The position numbers and the translations under genes are program-made. Shown in pieces: positions 45,821 to 57,200 of a DNA stretch of 64,000 bases (position 1 is its first letter; each line of letters begins with the position of its first letter). This stretch comes from Trametes villosa (Eukaryota > Basidiomycota > Agaricomycetes > Polyporales > Polyporaceae). The notes beneath the pieces were generated by a model, which saw nothing but the letters and a program-made list of their open reading frames with translations, ran no database searches and had not been told where the DNA came from. The stretch is from NCBI GenBank assembly GCA_002964805.2, contig PUDQ02000067.1:310001-374000 (forward strand), in the 5' to 3' direction.

Positions 45821-46244
45821 ATATGGTGATTTACTGACGTACCTATACTCCCAGCCCGCTTCCGCTTCCAGAGCGATCGCAAGACAGATTCTATGGTGAC
45901 AAGCTCGTCAACGATCAGCGTCCTTCCAAGTAGCTGAAGTAGCTCACAGTGAATGATGAAGATGTAGTGTGGATGTTTAGAGTGTGGTCGGTACGCGAGA
46001 TGGTGGGAGGAAGTAAGAAAGGCTGTACGAAAGGCTCGAATGGACCAACGGGCGGATGTGACGGGTCGGCCAGAAGCTGCCACCCCGTCACATCTCACTT
46101 CGGCTTGCGGTTGAGCAACTTACCAGTGAACAAACTCACGGCAAGAAGCGAGCTTGAAATACATCCTGATAAAAACGGGGGAATAAGTTACATCGTAGTA
46201 TAGTAGTCCATGTGTGTTAACAGCACTGAGCTAGAGCAATCGGT
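45821..46244. other. Spacer between zinc-motif gene promoter and PH-CNH gene end
   Basis: No coding signal found. Confidence 0.5.
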
Positions 46245-48711
46245 CTAAGGAACGTAGACGGGAAGAGTGTCCGCCACACTGAGTAGAGATGGAGAATAGC
46301 GTGTTCCGGGGGCGACTAGACGTTCTGTCGGAGCCAATTCGACTACATGTTGTGGTCTCTGGTGAGCTGGTGTGGAATGTGGCGTGCAAGGAGCCGCGAA
46401 CGTGGACATGTCCGAGTCGTCCATAACTGCGTGAATCCTGGGCGTCTGGGGATCTTCAAAGTCATCCACTACTTGCGGGGCAGGCCCGGCCAGGATGATA
46501 CCTCGGCCATCCCAGGTACACCGAATGTCCTGGCCGGAGACAATCTGTGCGAGGCGTCCGGACTCGACGTGGCGTACCTCGATGAAGGCGGGATTGAACA
46601 AGAGCACGTATGGTGCGTGCCACGCGGCTTGCACGGCTACTCCCTCCCACTCAATCATTGGGGGAGAGCGAGAAGGTGCGCCTCGTTTGTCCACGTAGAG
46701 GCCGAACTCTGAAATAGTCAATCTTCTCAGGCACGTATCAATGACTGCATAGATGCGGCTCCTACCGTCGAAACATAGAAGAAACTCGTCCTCTCGTATT
46801 CGAAACATTGCGATCGGCTTCGAGGTACCCGGTTTTTTGCCTAGTCTGCGCAGGTCCTCCTCTGCTGGGATGCTGGCACTCGAGAAGCTGAGATATGCAT
46901 GTGAGTTACCCCTTGCGCCTGGAATCATTACACACGACTTACTCCTCTAGGTCCATAATCTCAAAGCCTTGGGCGCATAGTACGCAGACCTTCGTCTTAA
47001 GGAACAGAAGGTCGTGCGCGTCAGAGGGCAAGAAGAAGTCCTGAATAGGCTCATGAGGATGCTGAAGACAGAGTAGGCTTCCAAGACATACTCTGTAAAC
47101 GGCGATCTTCGGTGGGTCTTGCGCCCCGGCCCACGGCTCCTGGGAGCGGCTCACTTCCAGAAGTCGGAAAACGCTGTCAAGCTACATCGTCCTCTTCCGT
47201 TAGCTTTCAGCGAGATATTCCTGACAAAGTACATACCCCTTTCCGCTTCTTGGACACGATGAGGGTACGCCCAGCCCAGCGGCCGACGGTGAAGAAATGG
47301 ACGTGGCCATGAGTACCACTTAGCCTCTGCAGCCCGAATGGCGCTGGCTGTTCTCCGGGTTGCGTACTGCTGGGAACCACACTTTCGATGTCGGCCGCAT
47401 ACAGAACCTGCGCGAACATACCAGTCCATACATGAGCGTGCTTCGGTGAATGACTGTAGGCAGCAGAGCTTCCGCACCCTGTCTGCGAGGAGGATGAGAA
47501 AACCGTACTCGGCGAGAAACGCAATCTGGGTGACGAATTTGAGGGACATGACACGTCGGAGGGCTGTGAGAGAAAACTCAGTATGCTTGCACAAATTCGC
47601 ATGAAAACACCGCCTTTACATTGCGGTCGATGGGGCATGCCTATCCACACCCCGTCCTCGCTGCCGATGGCGATGAATCGGCGGCCATCGCTGATCCCTG
47701 ACAGAAACCCTCAGTCCGTCTTCTCTACGCGGCGCATGAGCGGAAGCGGCGCTCACCGAAAGGTAGCGTGCAGAACACCCTCCCAGTCACCAGCCCCGGC
47801 TGGTGCGCGGGAACCTCCTGGCTCGACGCCGTGTCCGCGGTAATCGTCTCCATCCTGAAGATGCTCTGCGCCTCGCGCGCGGCCTTGCGCGCCTCGATCG
47901 CCTCGCGCAGCTTCCGCCGCCACTCGCTGCGCTCCTCGACCGTGCGCGTGTAGAGCGTGTACGACCCGCCGTGCTTCCCATGCGCGTGGATCGAGAGCGG
48001 GTAGTACGCGTCCGCGCTGGGGCCGGCGTCGAAGGCGAGCGCGGGGTCCGGCGAGATGCGGCCGGGCGAGTCGCTCCGCCCAGGGCGCATCATGCGGCTG
48101 AGCGTGTTGCTGCGCTGCACAGGCCGGATGGAGAGGCTCTCGAGCGCGAGGAGCTCTAGGCGCACTGGCTGTATGCGGGGTCAGTGCGCGATTCGTGGCG
48201 AGGATTAGGTACCTACGGGCTTCCATACGACGTAGCGCACGTCGGGGCCGTGACCTTTCGGTTTTGCCATCACGACTGCGAGATATGGGTCGTCAGCTCT
48301 CAGGGTTGGCAGATCGCAACGCGGCCCCGCCGACGTACGGTAATTGTCGAATAGCACGACCAAGAGCTGCTTCCAGCTGCTCATGGCACGCTTCAGCGGG
48401 CTATTCTCGGTATGTCGGAAGAGCGGGGCCGCATGTATGACCTCCCGGTCGCTGTCTGTCAAACCCAAATCCTGGTAGCTTGTCAGTTCAAAGAATAGCG
48501 CCACCTTGTAGAATCGGACTTGCCGTTACAGTACTTGCATCTTTGAACGATAGCTTGTCGTTGTACCAGACCGCGCTAAATAGTCGCGCGTCTCCTCCGC
48601 CTGTAGTGTGATTGCGCTTGTCAGTACGGTGAAGCACCTGAAGCACGAGGCAGACGCGTTATCCGCGTCTTTGACGACATTCTTACCTTCCCCATTATTG
48701 ATCATGGCCAA
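46245..48711 (-). CDS. PH plus CNH domain protein, Rho1-GEF-like but lacking the DH domain
   Basis: Start ATG at 48711 (MAMINNGEG), then DARLFSAVWYNDKLSFKDAST|DLGLTDSDREVIHAAPLF, which corresponds to the linker between DH and PH in fungal Rom1/Rom2 Rho1 exchange factors. The PH domain runs through WKQLLVVLFDNY, VVWKP|PVRLELLALES and YTLYTRTVEERSEWRRKLREA. A CNH (citron homology) domain follows: DGRRFIAIGSEDGVWIGM, SLKFVTQIAFLAEYGFLILLAD, GHVHFFTVGRWAGRTLIVSKK, LLFLKTKVCVLCAQGFEIMDL, FLLCFD|EFGLYVDKRG, PYVLLFNPAFIEVRHVESG. Ends 46245. Only 816 bases separate the start from the kinase stop and I find no DH domain there. Either the exchange activity is lost or this is a PH-CNH adaptor. Exact exon ends in the middle CNH part are uncertain. 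Confidence 0.8.
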
Positions 48712-49527
48712 TGGCGCTGCCTAGTCTTGTTCTCGGAAGTGTCGGACTACCAGATCGCCTCGGTCGTACTACCACCGCGACAAGTATGAACACCAGAAAA
48801 GCGCAAGTCGAAAGTTATGTCACTAAAGCAAGGAAGAAAGACATCCTACAAGCTGCGGCGCAACCTGATATACCTCAAGGCCGTGTAATGGCAGTGAAAA
48901 TGCTGTGAAGCCGGGCGTCGTGATGGTCGATGTACAACGTTCACTCGTCGTCTCTAGCCGAGCTGAAAAGCGCGCGCCTCCTCTCTCATCTCCGGATCGG
49001 TATGCACCCATGCTGGGAAGAAGCCTTGGTATATTTATTTTGCGATTACTTATGAGTGCGCAGAAAAACGGATGCTGTAGCTATGACATGAGTGCGGATC
49101 CACCGAGACCTGGGATATCATATACTCAGAAGCGGCAAGTAACTAAGAAGGGAGACAGACGATCTCTCGAACGGCGTCCAGGGGAGAACCGGGCACGATA
49201 ACGGAGGGGATGCGAATACGGGAAGGCCAAGACCAATAGCGTTACCAGGAGAAGGTGAAACCGGGACGGAAGCGGGAAAGTCAGAGGGGAGATGGGGTGG
49301 GGAGTGAGGTGGGAGGATTAGGCGGAACTAAGCGTAGGGGGACACGAGCCAGAGCCGTATGGACAGTGCGGGAGCGATGGTATGGACACATGTATGTACG
49401 ATGCTGAGGACGCGAGAATCATGCCGATGCAATGGGGGGCCGTATACTTACTGCAATATTCACCGCTGGAGGTCGGCACGTCTACAGGAGCATTAGCATC
49501 ATCACCACCATGGAGCGACACGGAAAC
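48712..49527. other. Spacer between kinase end and PH-CNH start
   Basis: Searched for a missing DH domain on the minus strand; only short frames with no RhoGEF-like blocks are present. Confidence 0.55.
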
Positions 49528-52500
49528 TCACTGTCTAAGGGTGTCATACAAGAACTTGTAGCTCCGCAAGTTACCCTTCAGCCTCCTGATATCTAGACTG
49601 TACGTGTCGTCCAGACGGTCCAGCCGTGTCAGTTCCACCGAGAAGCGAACTTCGTCACCCGCGTCTTGCAGCTGGTCGCCATAGATCGTCTCCAGCGAGA
49701 TGGGCGAGGGCACCTCGCTCGAGCCCGCGGGCGCAGCGCCAGCGAGTACGGTTTCGGAGGTCGCCTCGGATTCGAGGGACGGCGACACCTGGTGCAGCGT
49801 GCCAGTCGAGACTTGCGACGACTGTCGGCGCATAAGAAGGCCTCTCAACATCCCGCCGGTAGACGAGCCGAAAGAGGCGTTGGACTGCGAAGGAAGAGGC
49901 AAGCCACGCTTGTCGACCTAACAGGACCATCAGCAACGCTCCACGCCAAAGCAAGACGAGCACTTACCCCACCCGAAGCTGCTGAACCGACCATCGTGAA
50001 CGCGGCAAGGCTTCCAGAGCCATCGCGCAGGCCGAGCCCGGTGCGCTTCCGCTTCGGCCGGATGCACCTGTACTTGTACTCGTGCTCGATAGCGATGTCG
50101 ATGCCCATCCCCTCGAGGACGGCCTTGACGTGCTTCATGACGTCCGGCGGCGCACCCGTCGTGATCGTCGTCTGATCGACCGCACCGTGATGGACACGCA
50201 GGTTGGCGCGGGCGGGCGTGAACTGCTTGAGCACGCGGTCCGTGAAGCTGTGGGGAGCGAACGACCCGTCCGACGGCGTCGCGGTGAGCGGCAGCGGGGA
50301 GTGCAGCTTGTCCGAGCCGGGCGTCGTGAGGTGCTGCGCGGCCGCCGTGTTGATGGCGTGGGGAGCCGCAGGCGTCGGTCGCTGGGCGGGGCGCTCGACG
50401 TCCGTCGGGGGCGGCATGGCCTTCTCGATCTCCGAGTCCGAGATGTCGGAGGGCCCGCGGCCCTTGCTCTTCGAGCGGAACCACTGCATGACCTTGCTCG
50501 CCTTGACGGTCGAGGCGGGGATCGGCACACGCTGACTCTTCCAGGAGGCCGTCGAGTAGCCGCCGGCCTCGTCCTGACCGGCGCGCAGCACTTGCGGCGT
50601 CGCGGGCGGCGCGGCGCTGTTCTTGGGCGGCACCGCAGGGGCAGCGCGCTCCTCGGGCGTGCGCGATTTCTCGAGCGCGATGTCGGGCTTCTCCTTCATC
50701 GGCGTCTCCGCGTCCTTCTTCGACCGAGTCGACTTCGTGAAGGGTGCGACCATCACTGTCAGCGTGTTGCGCCTGCTTGACTTCTTGCTGTTGACGGTGC
50801 CGCTTGGGCTGAGGAGCGATGCGTTCGTGCTGGTGTCTGCGGCCGACGACGGGACCTGGACGCTCGACGGGCGGCGGCCGATGTCCTTGAGCGAAGGAAC
50901 AGCGTCCTTGGACGAGGAGCGCCCAACAGACTTCTGGCTCTGCGAGGGCGTCCGTCCGACCGTGCCGTTGCTTTGCTCCGCACTCGATCCGGACGAGAAC
51001 ATCTTCGATAGACCGATCTTGTCGATGGACAGGCCCTTCTTGTGGCGGCTCTGCTTCGACGATCCCGAACCCGTCGATCCACTGCTGCCATTCTGGTAGT
51101 GCGCCACCTTCTCGTCTGACGGAGCGACGGGGGTCGCGGGAGGGCCCGTAACCTCGATGGAGACGACTGGCGCCGACTCCTGAGAGACGGGGACGACGGG
51201 GGAAGAGGCAGGCTTCGGAGGCGTGGGTTCTTGGCGCTGCCTCGATGAAGGCGTGCCCGGGAGAGGCTTCTGGGACGACCGACGCTCGACGTCCGAGGAC
51301 TGCCTCCGCGTCGGGCGCTCCTGTGCAGGGGAGCTCCCATTGACGTGGGACCTCTCGCGCTGGGGCTCCGGCTTCGCGTCCGACTCCCCATACTCGACCT
51401 GGATGGTATGGCGGTTGGGAGCCTTCGTACGCTTCGACTCCGGAGACGTCGTTTTGACGGGTGCGTAGGAGGTGGGTGGGGGTGCGGTGGTCTTGGGTTG
51501 CTCGTCAACTTGCATCCTGTCCTCGTGTGCGACATCCCCAGGAGCTGTGCCTGAGGGGAGGGAGATAGACGGGACCTCCTGAGACGGCGAAGGAGCGAAG
51601 GGGTCGTCATCGAGGCCCAGCGGAGACGTGGTCGGGAGAACGATAGCAGAGTTGACGCCGCGACGGCCGGCGCTCGAAGGCGCAGACGTCTCGTACAGGA
51701 ACTCAGGCTGGGCCTGCTGCGGGTACCGCTGGTCGCGGCTCCGCGAGCCAGAGGGGGACGTGTTGTACGCATCGGTCCGTGCGCTTTGGCTGCGCGCAAT
51801 CTTGGAGGCCGACGCTTCCGCCGAGGCCGCTTGCTTCATCTGTCGCTGGTAGGCCAGACGCTTCTGGTGATGCTGCTCGATGGCGGTACGTTCGAGCTCC
51901 GGTACGGTCTTCTGGAACGTGTGAGCGTAGGGGGCAAGCCATTCATGAGCCATGATCGTGGGGAGGTCGGCACGACGCGCAGGATCTGGTACAAGCATGA
52001 TGGAGAGTAGGTCTCGCGCTTCCTTGGAGATGTAGTCGGGGAATGACAGGGGCGTGTTGACGATGTACTTGTACAACAGGTTGATGTTGTCGCCGTCCGG
52101 GTTGGCGGGGTCGTCGTCGAAGGGGAGATAGCCAGCAAGCATCGCATATAGGATGACTCCGCAGGACCAGATGTCGACCGCAGAGCCAACATACAGCCCG
52201 TCGGAGATGACGAGCTCGGGAGCAGCATAACAGGGAGACCCACAGCTCGTCTGCATGAGGTCGTCTGAGCGATGCTCGAAGCGGTTAGCAAACCCGAAGT
52301 CGGTGATGATGACATTCCGATGACGGTCCAGGAGCAGGTTCTCGAGCTTGAGGTCCCGGTGGACGATTTTCTTTTGGTGGATATACCAGACGCCGGAAAT
52401 GAGCTGGGAGAACAGCTTGCACGCATCCTTCTCCCGCAAGTAGCGGTGGGCGAGAATGTGATCGAACAACTCGCCGCCAGACGCGTACTCGAGGATGATA

Positions 52501-53050
52501 CCGATGTACTTGTCCGTTTCGATGACGTCGTACAGCCGGACGATGTTGGGGTGTTTGAGGGTCTGCGGCCGCACGTTCATGTGCGTCCTCGGGAAATGAA
52601 CACAGCTCATGGAACACGCACCCGCAAAACCTCGATCTCCCGTTCCACCTTCGACATGCGTACACTGGAATCGATGTTGCCCCGTCGAATGAGCTTCACA
52701 GCGACTTCTTCGCCCCATTGCATGTGCAGCCCGAGTTTGACCTTCCCGAACTCCCCTTCACCCAAGGTCTGGAGAAGGAGGTATGGGCCGAACTTGGGAA
52801 TGGTTCGCCTTGGGTGTGCCGCTGCATACTCCAGAGCAGCAGGGTGAGAATAGATGTCGCGGTAGCCAGGTTGCTCCTCTTGTTGGGGTTGGGAGGTCAC
52901 GACAGTGTGTGAGGCACGCTTCCGCGTCGCTGACTGGGAGCTGGCAGCGGTTGAACTGGTCGGCTGCACAGACACTGGCCTGGCGCCATGTTGGCGCGAG
53001 GGACCAGGCTGAGAGCCATCGGGGACTTGCAGGCTGGAGAATGGATCCAT
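49528..53050 (-). CDS. KIN4: Kin4-type Ser/Thr protein kinase
   Basis: Exons 53050-52622, 52562-49968, 49917-49528; 3,414 bases, 1,137 residues. Kinase domain about residues 88-350: Gly loop GEGEFGKVKLG (97-107), VAVK Lys119, HRD Asp213, DFG 231-233, GSPCYAAPEL, DIWSCGVILYAMLAGYLPFDDD. The insert DGDNINLLYKYIVNTPLSFPDYI matches the Kin4/Frk1 group rather than Snf1 or Kin1. A long Ser/Pro-rich regulatory region follows, then EHEYKYRCIRPKRKR and, at the end, VRFSVELTRLDRLDDTYSLDIRR with SYKFLYDTLRQ, which fits a KA1 membrane-binding domain. In yeast this group guards spindle position (known for the family); here the role is inferred only. Confidence 0.9.
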
Positions 53051-53934
53051 GGGTGAGGGGAAGGAGTGATCCGGAGAAAGTGAACCAGGCTGAACGCGCG
53101 ATGTGAGAAAAGATGAGGAAAAGAAGACGCTGACACAAACATACGAGTTAAGCGACGCGACCGCGTGATAGCGTGATGTTGCACCCGTCGTCAGATACCT
53201 GGAAACAGCGCTGTGGACGACGAGGAATGACCAGAGGGCGGGATGAGGGGGGAGAGCTCGTCGGGGGCGACAACGCCGAGCTCGATGTGGTAGCAGAACA
53301 AAGAGTGGCAGGTCCCGGCGAGAAGCAGGAACGTGTGTCCTTACTAAGCGAGCAGGAACTGATGGCGAGGGAAGCCGCGTTCGGGTGGTTCAGCACAGTG
53401 GGCGACGCCGAGGAGAGTGCTCGACGTTGTGAAACAAGCGTTGCTCGACGCCCGAGACAGCGCTGAACCAGGTCCGTACCACGTGGCAGACTTGGTTACG
53501 CTCATTACTATTCCCGATAAGTAAGTCCCATTTGCTTCCGGTATCCGGGTGGTGTCCCGCAGGTTAGGCGTACTGCGGGAGCCAACCTGCGCCATTTAAG
53601 AATGCTGCGATTCCAGGATGCAGACCAGACATGAATAAACCATCCTCAACGAGTGCGTACTATGGAAAGTGAGTGCGAGTGGTGGGATGCTGGGGCCTTG
53701 GGCGCCTCCTTTGGCAACTAGGATTTCCATCTGCATCGGTCACAACATATATAAGTATCTGCTCGAGAGTGAAAGCGAGTGAAGCGACTTTCTAGGGGCG
53801 CGGAACGTATGTCTGTGAAGTTCCGGGGCTCAAGACATTAAATGGGATGCCGAAGCAGCGTTCACGAACGCAAGCATCGCGACTTCAAAGGTTACCTACA
53901 CGCTCCTACACGGTGCCCCTGGCTGCCAGAAGGT
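53051..53934. promoter_or_regulatory. Kinase promoter and spacer to SDR gene
   Basis: Upstream region of the kinase gene; purine-rich near 53060-53130. No ORF with recognisable content. Confidence 0.45.
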
Positions 53935-55137
53935 TCAGAGCCCCAGGTCGCTTCGTTCATTCAGGAGGCGTCCTTCCATGCCTCCCTCGATCATGAGGAC
54001 TTGGCCGGTGATATGCCCCGAGAGGGACGAGGAGGACATGATGACAACTTGACCCGCAATATCTTCCGGGGTCGCCACTTTCTTCAGCGGCGTCCTACAA
54101 ATCAGGCGGTAAGCCGGCGCCCCGCCTATAACGCCCAAACATGGAATAGGGAGACTCACGAAGCCAGCGCCCGGTACACCACATTCGGGTCCTGGAGCGA
54201 TTCCTCCGCCATGGGTGTCTTAACCCAACCTGCACCAGCCGGCGGTCAGGATTACGACATGCTCGCAGGAACTCCCGAAGGCGTACCTGGCGCAATGGCG
54301 TTAACCCGCCCCTTCGGCGCGATCTTCACAATCTCGTTCTTCAGGCTGAGGCACAGCCCGTACATCATCGCTGAACATCCTGTCAGCGCCCTCTCTACGT
54401 CCCCGAGCCGCACGACCCATCCAGCGCACTCACCGCTCTTCGTCGCCGAATAGTCCGCATGGCCCGCCTCGCCATACTTGCCCGCCGTGCTCCCGATGAG
54501 CACAATCGCCGCCTTCTCCTTCCTGCCCTCCTCCGCGACCTCCAGCCCGCGCAGGTACTCGCGCGCGACCAGGAACGACGACGTCAGGTTCGTGCGGAGC
54601 GTCGCCTCCCACTGCGCGAGCGCCATCTGCGCGAGCGGCACATCGCGCGCCTCGTAGTACGCGTGGTTCACGACCACGACCTGCACGGGCCCGAACCCAC
54701 TCTGCGCGTCCGCGGCGGCCGCGAAGAGCCGCTGCGTGTCGTCCTCGCGCGCGAGGTCCGCCTGGAGCGCGCGCAGGCGCGTCGCGCCGTGCTCGGTGAG
54801 CAGCGGCTCGAGCGGCGTGGACTTGGTGTTGTAGTGCGCAGTCACGCGCGCGCCGACCTCTGTGTTTCGGGTGCATCAGCTGTATTCGACGGGTGGCAGG
54901 GAAGGCGCGGGGGTGCAAACGCAAACGCAAACCGGGTGCCGGCTGCGGGCCATGGCGGCGAGGTGAAACAGGCACTGGAGGACTGGAAGTACTGACGGAG
55001 GAAGCTGCGCACGGTGGCAAGCCCGATACCGCCGCTCGCCCCTGAGCCGCGAACGAGTGTCAGAAGATGTTACATGTCGTATTTCCTGAGAACTCACCTG
55101 TAACAAGAACGTGGACATCTTTGAGGCCAAAATCCAT
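53935..55137 (-). CDS. Short-chain dehydrogenase/reductase (SDR)
   Basis: Classical SDR with a Rossmann fold using NAD(P)H. Start at 55137: MDFGLKDVHVLVTG|ASGGIGLATVRSF, with the TGxxxGIG cofactor loop split by an intron. Further family blocks: RVTAHYNTKSTPLEPL, VVVVNHAYYEARD (NNAG-like position, here NHAY), LRTNLTSSFLVAREYL, AIVLIGSTAGKYGEAGHADYSATKS with catalytic Ser, Tyr and Lys, AMMYGLCLSLKNEIVKIAPKGRVNAIAPG, TPLKKVATPEDIAGQVVIMSS and SGHITGQVLMIEGGMEGR. Stop at 53935. Substrate unknown. Exon ends in the 54150-54300 region are approximate. Confidence 0.88.
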
Positions 55138-56599
55138 TGTTTCTGCAACTGTGTGGACTGCTTCGATCTTCAGTTCACCGGGGCGTCTCGCACGAGCACG
55201 TCCTGCGTCGACTGCGTCGAGATGGACGGCGAGACGATCTCATCGATTATAGCTCTGAAGCTTACGTGGGATGCCCCACCCGGATCGAGTCACACGCCAG
55301 CAATAGGCAACTGAACACGCACGGTGCGATATATATTCGCCGAATCGCAACCTAAAAGCAAGTGCGGGGGTAATCGTGAGTGATAGCGCGACATCGTACA
55401 AGCGGAGAACTGAACCTGATGTATACATGAGATCCTGGCTTGAGCTGACTGTTCAGGAGTGCGGCCTTGCTGCGTATAATACATTGGGTGCACACTGGAG
55501 AATGAGCACGGGCAAGCGGGGATGTGTACGGACGCATAAATATTGGGTAGGTATCACAGTGCGTGTAGATGCGGGGGTGCAATACGAATAACAGTATGTG
55601 CCGCCGGACCGCGGCGAGGCATGTGCATGAACAGCCGGTACGGCACTCTATGCGGTCGCGGCGAGGGGAAGCGTGAATGCGACGTCGTGGAACGTGAGGG
55701 TCGTAAAGCGCGTCTTCGGTGCGGAGAGCAAGACAAGAGGAGGGTCCGGGATATGAGACGCTGGCGGGAGGTGGCGGTCAGCGGACAGTGCGGCGGGGAG
55801 GGGCGTACCGCAGGTGCCGACGCGCGCAGCAGAGCGAGATCTCCTCGATGGATTCACGGACTCTGCTACGAGAATACTGCACTAATGCCAAGGGGGAGCG
55901 CACTAGTGCAGCTATGGACGCACTCATGAGGCCACAGCCGCGCAGAGATCGTCGCGTGCCGGGTCTGCAGCCGCGGCAGCGCATAGAGATGCGATACGAC
56001 GCCCGCGCAGGATTTAGTTCTGCGATCCCGGTGCCAAGACGAGAGCGCGACGGTTGAGGCCGGTGACGGTCAGCAAGAACGAGACCAAGTTTGAAGGCGC
56101 CCGCAGCAGACACCGCTCGATGCTCGACCGGCGCCTATTGGCCTGCGCTCTCCTCTCACGCCCGCACGTCTCCCGCTTCGCTCTGCCGCGCTCTGCCGCG
56201 GTTCTCGAGTGCACCATGCCCGTAACATATTTGGCGCGGGCAGCATGTACACGCAGACTCGGAGCGGCCGCAGCGTCGGGGTCCGGTCGTCTCGGATCGC
56301 CCGGCTCGCGTACATATGGGTCAACAACTCCAGCCGACGCCGGGGCTCGCCCGCTCATTTCTACAAACGTAAAGTGCCCCCGCTCTCGATGATTGGAATG
56401 AGCTGACCAGTAGCATCCCATCAGAATTATACGCAGGACCTGGGCCGCGCGAAACTCGTTTTCCAGCACCGCGTACTCGCCGGACCTGCGCGCTGGGCAA
56501 TGTCGTGCGAGGGTCGTTTGTCCTGCCCGCGGTATCCTCAACGCCCTGTGAACGCGCCGTACGTCGGGGGCAGTGCTCCCATGTTTTTGAATCAGTTTT
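55138..56599. other. Spacer upstream of SDR gene
   Basis: SDR promoter followed by GC-rich sequence without recognisable coding blocks. Confidence 0.4.
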
Positions 56600-57200
56600 C
56601 TGACGTCCCGTTAGGAGTTTGCCGCGTGCACGCGCGAACGCGCACAAGCTCGGAGTATGCCCTTCGGTACAGCTCTGGAGCGCGGGCTCCCGGCCGCCTG
56701 AGCTTCTCTCTCATGCGCAGCCGCCGCGCAGCCGTCCTGCCAAGGTACTCTTCGCTGTGTGCTCCGATTGTACGGTGCTGATACCTTCTCAGCACTCCTG
56801 GCGGCTCCAGCACGTCTCGCGGCCATGTCAAAACGTTAGTAAACGCCGCTTGAGATGCCGCGCTACGAGCACTGACCGGTCCTGCCTCGCCAGCGACGCG
56901 TCGAGGCGAGACTCCGGTACGTGCCGCGTACCGCGTATCGTGTGCTCTCGCACTGCCGCCGACCGGTCCTCCCGTACGTAGTGAATTCTCACCGGTAACG
57001 CCGCACCCTAACACCATCTCCTTCCCGGCGCAGCGCGTTGGGCGATCAATTCCCGGCCTCTCCTCCCGAACGTCCGAAAAGCCGCGGCCGGCGCCGTCTT
57101 CGTGTCAACAACGACGCCATTGTGCAAACGCGCGGCTTCCAAAATCGTGTGCGCGCAGTCCCCGGTGCACGAGGGCACACGCCCGGTTTGCATCAGCGCT
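56600..57200 (-). pseudogene. Decayed AKR7 aldo/keto reductase fragment
   Basis: At about 56705-56785 the minus strand reads TIGAHSEEYLGRTAARRL, matching TYSGGTSEEYLGK of AKR7 copy 1; the plus-strand DNA CCTGCCAAGGTACTCTTCGCT there is nearly identical to the copy 1 DNA at about 5468. Upstream on the minus strand (about 57060-57150) CAHTILEAARLHNGVVVDT aligns with the preceding AKR7 exon (DVEAILDVFQKHSHYEIDT). Order and strand are right, but no other exons are readable. A third, dead AKR7 copy is the best explanation. Confidence 0.5.
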
